From Verrucomicrobiia bacterium (GTDB lineage: Bacteria; Verrucomicrobiota; Verrucomicrobiia; Verrucomicrobiales; Akkermansiaceae), in contig JAUIGV010000001.1 of NCBI GenBank assembly GCA_030432565.1, positions 248,001 through 312,000 of the forward strand: 64,000 bases of DNA, given 5' to 3'. Positions 47,422 to 57,908 of the stretch are shown here, in pieces. The translations under genes and the position numbers were made by a program. Every line of letters starts with the position of its first letter. The stretch's first letter is position 1. Under the pieces are notes generated by a model. That model searched no databases, had not been told where the DNA came from, and was given only the letters and a program-made list of their open reading frames with translations.

Positions 47422-50400
47422 CTATTCAATGAGAACCCGCAGCCGGAAGAATTGACGGGGTGTTGTTGAAAAAGGTCTCGTGCTTCGCCAGATGGAGGTC
47501 GCTGTCCCATCACCATTTGAAACCCGTTGATGAAGGACGATGTCTGCGGCGAGGTTGGACCAGTTTTCCAAATCGAGAGATACTTGAGCGCTGGCTTCGA
47601 CCTCGTCCGTCCCTACCTTGTGGGTGACGGTGTAGGTGGGGAAGATTTGCCCGAGCTCAACCATTGTTCCATATTCGAGATTGGGTTGTGTGTCTCCAAA
47701 GGTCCCGTCCGAGGTGCCCAAATAATACTCAATCAACGCGGGAACTCCATCGAGGTCGGCGTCAGCAGTGGCATCGCCAACGAAGGCCGGGCAGACATCA
47801 TTGGTGCCGGGGTTGCCCCCACGCAATGCGCTTGCTCTCCAGCTTGAAGCGAGGTTGTGATCCGGGAGTGATTCCGGACTCACCAGAACGAGGCTAAAGT
47901 CATCGCCATCGGCTTCTTCCGGCCACGGGGAACTATCACCGTAGGTGAAGGATTGAATGATGATGCCAGTGTTGTTTTGCAAGGTGATGAGTTCACCTCC
48001 GTTGCTCAAGACCGTGCCGTTTTCGAATTCGCCGGCAATCGGGAGGCCGGTGCCATAGCGGGCTTCGAAGGCCACCCGGTTTGCCACAACGAGGATGTGC
48101 TCGCCCGGTGCCAGGGTGGTGGCACCAGGGAAAGTGAAGTCAATGCCATCGGTGAAGCGGGTCCCGCTGAGGTCGAGCGAGCTGGCTCCCACATTAAGGA
48201 GTTCGATGAATTCAGTGTCTTCAACCTGACCGGCCGGGTTGTAGAAGAGTTCCGAGACGACGAGTTTATCGGGGCCGGGGGTGTCAGGTCCGCCCGTGCG
48301 TGTGACAGTGATGCTATCAGTTCCGACAGGGTTGCCCCGGCTGTCGAAGGCTTCGAGAGTGATGGCATTGCTGCCAATCCCCAGGGTGAGAGGAATCTCC
48401 CAGTCATCGGTGGTTTTCCACGTCGTGTCCAGGACGGTGCCGTTTGAGAGGCGGATCTCGTTCACGTTTACCCAGCCTGTACCCTCCAAAATGACAGGGC
48501 TGTCCGAGGTGGTCAGATTGTTTCCGCCGTTGGTGGTGATGGCGAACGAGACCTGGGGAACTTGCGAGTTAACTTGGCTCAAGATGTAATTTGAGCGACT
48601 GTTGATGTAGCCCAGGTCGTCAGAAAAGACATTGCCTCCGGGAACACACTCATCGAAGTGGCTTGTCCACGGGGCCATCCACGACTGGTTGTAAACGGTT
48701 GTGCAGATCTCATGGAGGTGGGCGAGGTAGGCACGCCGGTAGCTTTGATTCGCAACAATGCGGTTGAGCTCCCGGTTTTCGAAAATGTTGCGGGTGGCAC
48801 TGAAAGCGAAATCAAGATCGTGTGGGAAGTAGAGGATTTTGCCATCGGGGCGACCATAAAATTGACCGTTGTGTCTGGAGTTAGAATAGAAGGAATCTCC
48901 CGCTCCAGTGGCGCAAGAGTAGGCGAGCGCCCGCAGCCATTGATCAACGTCGAGGACGTCGGCCACGCTTGCGTTAAAGTCAGCACTTGATTTGCTAAAC
49001 TGCTTGCCGAGCGTCATCGCAGGCAGGTAGTCATCAAATTCCTGGTTGTTCTTGATGAGGTAGGTCCAGCGATAAGCCTCGGGGTCATCGCCCATGTTGT
49101 TGATGTCCCTGCCAAGAACGTTATCGGGTTGGGGAACTTTGTAACCGCCAGCGTCTGTCGTGGTAGGATAGTAAACAAGCTCGTATTCGTATACGGTGCC
49201 ATCGCTGCCGTCTTCAAACTGATCTTCCAAAAAGACGGAGCCAAAGCGGGCCATTTGCAGCACTGCGGCGCTGGTGTGGATGGGATTTGGTGAAATGACA
49301 TAGGCGAGGTCGTTAAACTCCCCCGGCACACCGCCCGATGAGGTGGCCATGAGGTCAAAGAGGATTTCGCGTTGCCCCACGACCTGGCCTTCCGACCGGT
49401 CGATGGCCACGCTTCGGTGAACGTTGCGAAAGAGCTGGTCAGAGGGGAATCCAAGGTTGAAGCCAACCCGGTTTACTTGACCGCGGGCTCGCTGAGAACC
49501 CTTGATGCGGACCCCGGCATCGTAATAGGGCTTGTTTTCGCGGTCGATGACGGTGCAGGGAACCCGTCCGTTGCTCATGAGATTTCGGGGGGTGAACATC
49601 CAGGTGAGATCGGCGGGGTCCATCACGATGCGGATGTTGTTGATGCAGCCGGTGGTGGCGGCACGGCCGTCTTCGACCTCATACATGGCCCGGGAGTCCG
49701 GTCCGCCGGCCGGAATGAAGGTGCTGGCTCCGAGGTCATCGGTGGCTGTTAGATAAAATTGTACGACATTCCCTGTACTTTGGCCGGGAATTGTTCCCTC
49801 CCACTTTGAGGTGGTGCCAATCCGGGACATGGCCACATTGGTGAACGCACCTCCTTCGATCCGGTAGTTTAGAATCAGAGAACCCACACCGTCGGCATCG
49901 AATACATCAGCGCTCACGGTGACACTTTCTCCGGGTGCAGGGACAACAGGTGAATGGGTGAGGTTTTCCGACGTCGGTCCGGCGTTTGTGACGAGTGTGG
50001 AATTGGGTGCGCCCGGAGTGCCGAAGATCTCCGGTCTCTCGAGGTGGAAGGTGTGTGGAATACGATTGAAGTAGAGGCGGGTGTGAAGAAGGTGGCTTCC
50101 GCTCAACCAACGGGCGCGGAAGGAAACTTCGTATTCCCGTCCGTTGCTGACGCTGCGATTATTGGCGAGGGTGGCTTCAACATGGTTGTGCTGGTGTTCC
50201 GTCGAGCCGATGGCTTTGAGGTAGAGGACGTTTCCTCCTCCATCGGGGTCGGGGACGATTTCGACATCACGGTGGTTTCCAAGTGCCCTCCAGGAGTTGA
50301 GGTTGTCAAAGGTTCCGTTGCTAATCATGGCTACGGCAGCGCCATCCGGGTTTTCGGTGACGGTGAGGTCATCGAGTAGGATCTCTCCTTCTTCGAGCAT

Positions 50401-53400
50401 ACCAAAGATGAACTCGCGCCATTGGCCATCGTTTCCGACGGGACTGGAGGATGCGGTGGCGCGGAAGGTGTAGGTTTGCCATGAGGTTCTTGAAAGTTCA
50501 TCACTGGCGGCCCAGGCGGCGGGCATGGAGTTGTCGGCGTCCGGATCAATGAGTTCGATGGTCGAGCCCAGGGCATCGGCTTTGTCGGGCCATCTGCCCC
50601 CGTCGAAGTAGCGAAGAGTGTCGACTGGATTGTTGTTTCGGTCTCGCAGGGTGATCGTTTCGCTGCGGCGGCTCAGGCTCCCCTCAAATGGTCCGAGAGC
50701 CGTAATGCCCGGATGCTGGGTGGCAAGGGTGGCGGGGTCGTTCGCGATGACGAGGAAGGCCCCGGCAGCGAGGGTGGTGTTTTCCGGAAAGGTGAAGTTA
50801 ATACCCTCGCCGAAGTCCCAAGATGAAAGGTCGACGCTTTCGCTTCCGCGGTTGTAGAGCTCAATCCACTGGGTGTTGCCGGGGCGGGATGGGAGTGGGG
50901 GAAGGCCGGGGTCGAGGATGAATTGGGCTTCTGCTTCAAGATCAAAAGCGATGTCACTGCTTCCAATGGTGCGTTGGTGAACCTCGACCGAGATGCGATT
51001 TGTTCCGGCGACAGCGGTGCCCGGAGGCACGGGGATTGGGGAGAATTCAGACCATTCGGCATCTCCCACAGAGCCACTGGCGAGAGTGGAAGAATCGACA
51101 TCGCCCTCAGGCATTTGGAAGCGGTCCAATTCCACTCCGTTGAGATAAAAGATAGCGCCATCGTCGATACGATGTCTCAGGTTTAGTGTTTCGAGATCAC
51201 CGGCCTCTTGGGCGGTGAGGGTGAAATCAGTTTCGAAATAATAGGTCACCACTCGAGGGAAATTACCGGCGGGGTTGGATAGGGTTGCAGTGTTTAGCCC
51301 GGTATCGTAGGCGAGGAAGGTTGCTCCTGATTGCCAATTGCCGCCTACCGGGTGATTGTTGGCGGCCCAGTCGGAAGCGAGTGAATCGCCACTTTCATTG
51401 TAGCGCCACGTTGCTCCCGAGGTGACGAGCGAGCTACTTTCGATGGTCGGGGGCACGCCGGGATCGGAATCGAGAATGGGTGGGTTGTAGCAGATCTCGT
51501 TGATGACAATGTCGGTTTCGAACTCGAAGGAATTGGCCGAGCCTGGAGTCTTTACGTTCGGAAAAATCCACTGTCCGGGATATTGTGGGCTGAGGCCGCG
51601 AAGGCGGTTGGTGATTTCCTGTCCGTCGGCCAGGGCATTGCCGTTTGATGAGAGCAGAAAGACCTTGTCCCCGGCGATCGGGATGACACCAAGGGCGTTT
51701 TGATCGAGGAGAAGAATTCCGCCGGGATTCAGAGTGGTCGAGGGGAGCGGGATCAAAGTGGTGCTGGAGCCTTCAATTTGAACGGAGTAACCGTTCGTGG
51801 TGATGGGGGAAGTGCCGGGGTTGATCACTTCGACGAAAAAGTCGGCCGACCCGGCAGCGGGGATTTCGTTGAGGGCGAGTTCATTAATGGTGTTTGGATC
51901 CTCCGGGGTTTCGGTTCCCTCAAGCGTGGCTGCAAATGAAGTCGAGGTGTTGCCGGAAGCCGGGTGCAGGGAGATCGCGAGGACGTTGGGACCGCTTTGA
52001 AGTGCGGCCCCGGGGATGGTGACGAAGCCCGAAGTGGACGGGGATGATACATCACTCAGGGCTTTGCTCGAGTGGGAGATCGCTCCGGCTGGCATATTGA
52101 TGCGCTGGATTTCAGTTCCATTGAGATACACGACTGCTCCGTCGGCGACGAGTTGGTTCAAACGGACCGAGGTGTTGGCGGGATTCCCGGTGAAATTGAA
52201 CGTTTGGCGGAAGTAAGAGGTGGCTCCGTTGTCGTTGATCGGAGTGGTCACGGCCGAGCCGGGGAAAGCGGTGTCGAGGCCATATCTCGATTCGAGATAA
52301 GCACCGACCGCTTCGAACTCGGTCGGTGTCAGCTCGTCTTCGTAAATAAGAAGTTCGGCGATATCTCCGTCGAATCCACCGCTTCCGCCGAAGTGATTTC
52401 CAATCACGATGGGTTGGGGATTGAGCGCGGCTCCGGTATCACCATCGGTGGATTCGAGCACGCCATCGATCCAGAGTTCGAATTGGTCGGAAGTCCGGTT
52501 GCGTCGAATCGCGACGATTTGATAGTCACTGGTGGAGATGGAGGTCGACGAGATGGGGCCACCCAGCCCGGAGCCGTTGTCATAGCGTTTTTGAAAGGTA
52601 AAGCGTCCGCCATCTGATTTGAGCGATGTGAGCGGGTTCCCGCCGCCGGCAGTCTCCCGATCCCAAATGTAGGGTCCGCTTCCATTGGTGATCCCGCCGT
52701 TTCCGGGAGTGGAGTTGGCTTTCACGACGGCAAAGAAGACGAAGCCGGAGGTTCCTCCGATTCCCGGCGCGACGGAAGTACGAAGGGCATCGTTGCCATC
52801 AAATCGGACTGCGGGTTCTCCCGATGGGGTGGCATTGGTTGCGAAGCTGGGATTGCCGGTGGCGGTGGCAGTTTGCGTTTGTCCGTCGGCCGTGGCGGTG
52901 TCGGGCCAGGAAGAGACAGTCTGACCGTTGCTGAGAGTGAGGTCGCTGGCGCGGAAGCGTTCGACGAGGTGGTCGGTCACGGTGAGCGAAGCCGGGCCGC
53001 CGCCTGCGTCCGTGCCAAAAAGGGTTTCGCCGGAAGTCCAGCTGGAGTCGTCAAAGCCGGAGGTGTTCCATTCTGGAGGTGGGTTGTTTCCGGAGTCATC
53101 GAATTTCCACGGAGCGTCATTTGCGACGAAGACGTAGGGGATCGGGCTGCCGGCCTGCGGGAAGTTTGCGGCTCCCGGAGTGCCCCCGATTTGCGAGCTG
53201 CTTCTCCACGAGGAGCTCTTCCCCGATAGAAGGGAATTTTCAATTTTGGCAAGCGTGGCTCCCGACCCATCCGGGCCGACGGGCCATTGGCCGGAGTCGG
53301 AGTAGTCGACCTCGTCCATGAGTCTTTCCGAGCGGCTTCTGAGCCTGATGGTTTCTCCGCCATTGGCGAGGCTGCCGGTGAATGGTCCTGCAACATCGAG

Positions 53401-53670
53401 ACCGGCGAGAGCCGGGTTGGAAGGATCTCTGGCAATCAGAAAGTAGCCGCCGCCGGGAATGATTGTTCCCTCGGGGATGGTGAAATTGACTCCGCCCGTG
53501 ATCTTCCAGCCGGAAAAGTCGACGTTGATGGCCATCTGGTTGTGGACCTCAATCCACTCAAGATCTTCGGACGCTCCTTGCGGGTTGTAGTTGATTTCGT
53601 TGAAGGTCACTACGCTGTCGGAAGCATTTAATGATTGCACCAGTGCGAGAAAGAGGAGTGTTTTTTTCAT
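47422..53670 (-). CDS. giant secreted lamin-tail/LamG/CotH-kinase-like protein
   Basis: 2082 aa; three lamin-tail repeats ('VTFNEINYNPQGASEDLEWIEVHN', 'IVINEICYNP...QWIELYNRG', 'LVVSELFYNPAGQVEDTEFIELLNVG'), CotH-like 'ILYFPHDLDFAF'; signal peptide. Confidence 0.85.
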   Translation of the reverse strand: MKKTLLFLALVQSLNASDSVVTFNEINYNPQGASEDLEWIEVHNQMAINVDFSGWKITGGVNFTIPEGTIIPGGGYFLIARDPSNPALAGLDVAGPFTGSLANGGETIRLRSRSERLMDEVDYSDSGQWPVGPDGSGATLAKIENSLLSGKSSSWRSSSQIGGTPGAANFPQAGSPIPYVFVANDAPWKFDDSGNNPPPEWNTSGFDDSSWTSGETLFGTDAGGGPASLTVTDHLVERFRASDLTLSNGQTVSSWPDTATADGQTQTATATGNPSFATNATPSGEPAVRFDGNDALRTSVAPGIGGTSGFVFFAVVKANSTPGNGGITNGSGPYIWDRETAGGGNPLTSLKSDGGRFTFQKRYDNGSGLGGPISSTSISTSDYQIVAIRRNRTSDQFELWIDGVLESTDGDTGAALNPQPIVIGNHFGGSGGFDGDIAELLIYEDELTPTEFEAVGAYLESRYGLDTAFPGSAVTTPINDNGATSYFRQTFNFTGNPANTSVRLNQLVADGAVVYLNGTEIQRINMPAGAISHSSKALSDVSSPSTSGFVTIPGAALQSGPNVLAISLHPASGNTSTSFAATLEGTETPEDPNTINELALNEIPAAGSADFFVEVINPGTSPITTNGYSVQIEGSSTTLIPLPSTTLNPGGILLLDQNALGVIPIAGDKVFLLSSNGNALADGQEITNRLRGLSPQYPGQWIFPNVKTPGSANSFEFETDIVINEICYNPPILDSDPGVPPTIESSSLVTSGATWRYNESGDSLASDWAANNHPVGGNWQSGATFLAYDTGLNTATLSNPAGNFPRVVTYYFETDFTLTAQEAGDLETLNLRHRIDDGAIFYLNGVELDRFQMPEGDVDSSTLASGSVGDAEWSEFSPIPVPPGTAVAGTNRISVEVHQRTIGSSDIAFDLEAEAQFILDPGLPPLPSRPGNTQWIELYNRGSESVDLSSWDFGEGINFTFPENTTLAAGAFLVIANDPATLATQHPGITALGPFEGSLSRRSETITLRDRNNNPVDTLRYFDGGRWPDKADALGSTIELIDPDADNSMPAAWAASDELSRTSWQTYTFRATASSSPVGNDGQWREFIFGMLEEGEILLDDLTVTENPDGAAVAMISNGTFDNLNSWRALGNHRDVEIVPDPDGGGNVLYLKAIGSTEHQHNHVEATLANNRSVSNGREYEVSFRARWLSGSHLLHTRLYFNRIPHTFHLERPEIFGTPGAPNSTLVTNAGPTSENLTHSPVVPAPGESVTVSADVFDADGVGSLILNYRIEGGAFTNVAMSRIGTTSKWEGTIPGQSTGNVVQFYLTATDDLGASTFIPAGGPDSRAMYEVEDGRAATTGCINNIRIVMDPADLTWMFTPRNLMSNGRVPCTVIDRENKPYYDAGVRIKGSQRARGQVNRVGFNLGFPSDQLFRNVHRSVAIDRSEGQVVGQREILFDLMATSSGGVPGEFNDLAYVISPNPIHTSAAVLQMARFGSVFLEDQFEDGSDGTVYEYELVYYPTTTDAGGYKVPQPDNVLGRDINNMGDDPEAYRWTYLIKNNQEFDDYLPAMTLGKQFSKSSADFNASVADVLDVDQWLRALAYSCATGAGDSFYSNSRHNGQFYGRPDGKILYFPHDLDFAFSATRNIFENRELNRIVANQSYRRAYLAHLHEICTTVYNQSWMAPWTSHFDECVPGGNVFSDDLGYINSRSNYILSQVNSQVPQVSFAITTNGGNNLTTSDSPVILEGTGWVNVNEIRLSNGTVLDTTWKTTDDWEIPLTLGIGSNAITLEAFDSRGNPVGTDSITVTRTGGPDTPGPDKLVVSELFYNPAGQVEDTEFIELLNVGASSLDLSGTRFTDGIDFTFPGATTLAPGEHILVVANRVAFEARYGTGLPIAGEFENGTVLSNGGELITLQNNTGIIIQSFTYGDSSPWPEEADGDDFSLVLVSPESLPDHNLASSWRASALRGGNPGTNDVCPAFVGDATADADLDGVPALIEYYLGTSDGTFGDTQPNLEYGTMVELGQIFPTYTVTHKVGTDEVEASAQVSLDLENWSNLAADIVLHQRVSNGDGTATSIWRSTRPFSTTPRQFFRLRVLIE

Positions 53671-53687
53671 ACGTGTGGAAAGGAAGC

Positions 53688-53715
53688 GGGCGGCCCTCCA
53701 TTCTGAGGGCCGCCC
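53688..53715 (-). terminator. strong GC hairpin between two secreted-protein genes
   Basis: GGGCGGCCCTC-CATTCT-GAGGGCCGCCC, 11-bp perfect stem, no clear U-tract. Confidence 0.55.
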
Positions 53716-53751
53716 GTGATTCGTAAAGAAGGGAAATCGTTTCGAAGAAGA

Positions 53752-56094
53752 TTACTCCTCGATGCGGTAAAATTCCTTCAGGTCACTGGTCTCGAAGGCG
53801 GGAATGATGGCCTGACCACCGCCTGCGACGTCGGTTGTCACCGAGAGTGGCGGATCCAATGGAAGGAAGTTGCCGATCAGGTTGGGCGATTTGGTCACCT
53901 GATATGTTGTCTGGGGCCTGCCTCGAAATCCGATGGCGAACCGTCCGTCTGCAAGGAGAATTTGGTTGGTGATGAGAATCTGGCCGGGAGGGACTCCGGT
54001 CGCTACTTCATTACTGAGTGCATACATGTGGAAGCTACCGCTGACTGCGGGGCCGCAAGGTTGGGTGTTTGCGGCGATGACGAGTTCGGTCCCCTGGGCG
54101 GTGTATTGGTAGGTCAGGTAGTAGGCATCATGGAGATTTCCGGAGCCGGTCAAAATGCCCGGACGGTCCAGTGGCATGGAGCTGAATGGCTGAACGATTT
54201 CCGAGCCGTTGGTGAAGATCACGTCGATAGGGCGCCCGGCTCCTTCCGTGTCCCAGAGGCGGCTGTAGATCCTGAGATCATAGGTGGTGCCTGGGGTTAA
54301 TCCGGACAGCGTAAAGGTCTGGCTGTTACCGGGGGCGGCTCCAGTGCCGGAGTAGGTGAAGGAGTTGAGTAGGGATTCAATCTCAGTATCGGCTCCAGCT
54401 TCGAGTGGAAGCCAGTCACCCGGATTATTGACGATGGCACTGAAGTTGGTTCCATTGGTATCCCACAGAAAGTTGGCCGGCTGGATGTTGGGGTCGAGCG
54501 GATCAAAGGAAACTCCATTGACGGTGGCAGTTTGCCCTCCGCTCACGAGATGAGTGTAGGTTTTCGAGGAATCGATTCCACTGCTGGCGGCATCGGTGAT
54601 AGGGACAATGGCGACCGGTCCCACGGGTCCGGGGAGGTCGTTGGCATCAAACGGGCTTGAGCTGTAGGTGATTTCCCAGCTGTCGATGGCATAATCGCCA
54701 TCGGTATCACAGAGGGTCGGATCTGTGCCGGTGTCGTTCATGTCAACTAGGGTGCCGGTGTTGGTTTCGACTTCGTCGCTGAGTCCATCGAGGTCAGTAT
54801 CGGGGTTGGTTGGATCGGTCGTCGGGCGGCTCCCGGAGGGATTGATTTCCTCGTTGTCGCTCAGGTTGTCGTTATCGGTGTCGCTCTCGGTGGGGTCGAT
54901 GTCGGGATACAGCAGGCTGGCTTCCAGTTCTTCGGCATCGCTGAGTCCGTCGGAGTCGAAGTCCTCGTTGCCGGTGACGGCGGAGAGATCGGTGAGATTT
55001 CCGGCCCAGCGTTGTTCCCAGTCATCCGTGAGATTGTCGAAGTCGTCGTCCTTGTTGAGACTTAGGGTGAGAATTCGTTCCAAAGATTCAGTCCCGGTGC
55101 CTTGGACGCGGATGGAGTATAACTGGCCGTCCACGGAATTTCCTCCGGTGAAATCAAAATTTCCGATCTCGAGGCGACCGCCGGTGATTTGGAATTTATC
55201 ATTGTCGGTGTCCCCATCTCCGGCCACCAAGGTAAAGGTTGAGGTGTCGGGGTTTTCCTGGAAGGTCGCGGAAAGGTCTCCGATGAGGCTTCCCTGCGGT
55301 GCTCCGGAAGCAAAGGAATTTCCGCTGAGCTCAAATCGATAGTCGCTCTGCGTGATGGTTGAGATTGCCACATTGTCCAGAAGAGTACTCTCCAGGTTCC
55401 CGATTTCGAAATAGAGTTCTCCCGAATTATTATCCCAGGTGAATCCCGTACCGTTATAGACTTCCGTGCCATCGACGGTGGCTACGACGTCGATATTGCC
55501 ACCATCATCAAAGGTGCTGAAGCTGAAATCAACCACGACATGGCGGGTTCCGATCGTCGGAGTGAATGAACCCTGCGCGCCCAGTCCGGTGCCATTGTCA
55601 AAGACCTGGGTTCCGCCGTTGAAGCGAAAAAGCAACCCCACATCAGTTTCAGGTTCATTCACCCGGAAGCCCGGTTCACCTGTCCCTGGTCCACTGATAC
55701 CCATATTGACCGACACCCAGTTGTTGGAGTCGCTGTTTCCTGCGATCCAGTCGAATTCGACGCGAATCCCACCATCGGAAAGAATGAGCGGGCCTGTGGA
55801 AGGGGAAGCCCAATTGTGCCAGACTCCCGGAGTTGTGGTGTCATTGTCGGGATCCTGGTGGAAACGAATTCTACCCGTCCTGTTGTTCAGGAAGTTGAGC
55901 TGGTTTCCAGCGATGCCATGTTGGATCCGTGACGAGCGAATCTGGATGTCGGAAGCCACCCCGCTACGACGACCGGTTTGGTCCGATTGGTCGAGATTCC
56001 CGGTGTCCGGGGCATCGAAGGTGTCTTGCAAGAGGAGGGTCTGGGCTCCGGCGAGGCAGGAGCAGCCCATGAGAATTCCGAGAGCGGTTTTCAT
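53752..56094 (-). CDS. secreted modular protein with TSP3-type calcium-binding repeats
   Basis: 'DFDSDGLSDAEELEASLLYPDIDPTESDTDNDNLSDNEEINPSGS'; MKTALGILMGCSCLAGAQ start at 56094. Confidence 0.85.
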   Translation of the reverse strand: MKTALGILMGCSCLAGAQTLLLQDTFDAPDTGNLDQSDQTGRRSGVASDIQIRSSRIQHGIAGNQLNFLNNRTGRIRFHQDPDNDTTTPGVWHNWASPSTGPLILSDGGIRVEFDWIAGNSDSNNWVSVNMGISGPGTGEPGFRVNEPETDVGLLFRFNGGTQVFDNGTGLGAQGSFTPTIGTRHVVVDFSFSTFDDGGNIDVVATVDGTEVYNGTGFTWDNNSGELYFEIGNLESTLLDNVAISTITQSDYRFELSGNSFASGAPQGSLIGDLSATFQENPDTSTFTLVAGDGDTDNDKFQITGGRLEIGNFDFTGGNSVDGQLYSIRVQGTGTESLERILTLSLNKDDDFDNLTDDWEQRWAGNLTDLSAVTGNEDFDSDGLSDAEELEASLLYPDIDPTESDTDNDNLSDNEEINPSGSRPTTDPTNPDTDLDGLSDEVETNTGTLVDMNDTGTDPTLCDTDGDYAIDSWEITYSSSPFDANDLPGPVGPVAIVPITDAASSGIDSSKTYTHLVSGGQTATVNGVSFDPLDPNIQPANFLWDTNGTNFSAIVNNPGDWLPLEAGADTEIESLLNSFTYSGTGAAPGNSQTFTLSGLTPGTTYDLRIYSRLWDTEGAGRPIDVIFTNGSEIVQPFSSMPLDRPGILTGSGNLHDAYYLTYQYTAQGTELVIAANTQPCGPAVSGSFHMYALSNEVATGVPPGQILITNQILLADGRFAIGFRGRPQTTYQVTKSPNLIGNFLPLDPPLSVTTDVAGGGQAIIPAFETSDLKEFYRIEE

Positions 56095-56140
56095 ACTGGT
56101 GTGTTTGTTTTGGGGGGAGGCAGAAAAGGGTAGCGACCAT

Positions 56141-56959
56141 TCAGTTTGAGCGACGGCGCCGGACAAGACCCGCAAGGCCTAGTAATGACATGAGCACAAC
56201 CGAAGGCTCGGGGATGGATGAGATTGTCACATTATCGAGCAAGGTGTTCTGCAAGTTGCCGATTTCGAAATAAAGCTCGCCGCCATTGTTATCCAGTGTG
56301 AAGGGGTTTCCATTATAGACCTCGGTGCCATCGACGTTCGCGATCAGGCCGACGTTTGTTCCGTCTGCAAAGGAATCGAGCGTGTAGTCGAAGGTGACCC
56401 GGCGGGTGCCGATGGTTGGAGAAAAAGAACCTTGTGCGGTTAAGTCGGCGCCGTTGTCGAAAAGCTGGGTTTCGCCGTTAAAGCGCAGGAGCATTCCGAT
56501 ATCAGTTTCCGGATGGTTCACCCGGAAGCCGGGTTCCGGAACTCCCGGCCCGCTGATGCCGAAATTGACGGAGACCCAGTTGTTTGTTGAGTTGTCGGTC
56601 ACGTTCCAGTCGAACGCGATGCGGAGATTTTGAGTTCCGAGAATGGTGGAGCCGGTAATGCCCGAGGCCCAGTCGTACCAGATGCCGGCCGTCCCGGTAT
56701 CATTGTCGGAATCATCATGGAAACGAATCCGACCGGTTCGGTTGTTGAGGAAGTTCAGCTGGTTTGAGACGATTCCATGCTGGATCCGGGAAGAGCGAAC
56801 TTGAATCCCCGGAACAAGGCCGGATCGACGGCCGGTTTGATCGGACTGATCCAGGTTGTTGATATCCGGTGCATTGAAATTGTCCTGAAAAAGGACCGTT
56901 CCGGAAACGAGTGAAGAGGAAAGGGCGAAACCGGCGATCAGAATCGAGTTTTTATTCAT
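56141..56959 (-). CDS. PEP-CTERM sorting domain-containing protein
   Basis: C-terminus IPEPSVVLMSLLGLAGLVRRRRSN. Confidence 0.93.
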   Translation of the reverse strand: MNKNSILIAGFALSSSLVSGTVLFQDNFNAPDINNLDQSDQTGRRSGLVPGIQVRSSRIQHGIVSNQLNFLNNRTGRIRFHDDSDNDTGTAGIWYDWASGITGSTILGTQNLRIAFDWNVTDNSTNNWVSVNFGISGPGVPEPGFRVNHPETDIGMLLRFNGETQLFDNGADLTAQGSFSPTIGTRRVTFDYTLDSFADGTNVGLIANVDGTEVYNGNPFTLDNNGGELYFEIGNLQNTLLDNVTISSIPEPSVVLMSLLGLAGLVRRRRSN

Positions 56960-57028
56960 GAAGAAAATTATTTGTTTTAATAAGGTGCAGGTTTGGATCT
57001 AGATCACAAGAAACCGTTGTTTGGCAAG

Positions 57029-57370
57029 CTAAAACGCCCGGCTTGCTGCCGGGGAAATACGCTTTTGGAAGGAGGGGCCTGAAGCCACCTTTGGGCCGGG
57101 ATCGAGCGGGAGGCAAGGGGAGTGGATTCGGCTTCCAGCTCCGTGTTCCGATTTGCCAGGCCAAAAGCTCCGGACAAACTCCGCTGCGTTCAGGCCGTTT
57201 GTTGACCTCAAAAAGTATCTTCCCGGATTGAGCGCAACGAACGCATCTCCATTCAGACTGCTATCGTACTCGCTTTGGTAAAGGTGATGATGTCATCGAG
57301 ACCATCTCCGTTGAAGTCGCCCGATTCTGGAAACTCGTCTTGAGACGAAAACGCGGATCCCCAAGTCTCC
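57029..57370 (-). pseudogene. degraded FG-GAP/VCBS-repeat fragment
   Basis: 'SGDFNGDGLDDIITFTKASTIAV*' continues in another frame as 'LNGDAFVALNPGRYFLRSTNG...'. Confidence 0.45.
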
Positions 57371-57908
57371 GGAGCTGGACAACCGCGGGGACCAAAGGTC
57401 TGCTCATTCATCTCCAGTCGTAAGATGGAAGCGATAACGACCAGCTTCTCCAAATCGTTACATAGAACTTTCATTATTGTCGTGCCCCCGCAACCTGACA
57501 GGAAAAATTCAATATCAATCGGGTGTGCGTATTGAGGCACGTTGAATGACATCTGAGGAATTCTGAAACAAGTCATGCAGAACAAGGTATGCAGTGTGGA
57601 TTACCAGCGGCAAACGAGAACCGCTGATGTCAAGATGTCAGGCGATGGTGCAACCACCCCGAGCCCCGTCGCTCGCCTTGAAACGCCAGATACCTGGCTC
57701 TGCTTGGCAGTGGGTTTCGAAGAACCACCGAACTCCCTTCAAGCGTTCCTACACATGCAGGTCAGTCAGCACGGATTCATCTCAATTTCTATAACGTTTT
57801 GCTCGAATCTCACTGAGCTTGGCAGACTGTTAAGCCGGTCTCCGTGGCAGCTTTTAGGCTCCTGGTTTGCTGGTCCCACGAATGCAAAGCAGGCTTCAAA
57901 TCAGTTCA

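Noticed and set aside
56135-56143. TGA stop of the PEP-CTERM protein as a Sec codon
   Set aside because: The RRRRSN end is the normal PEP-CTERM terminus.
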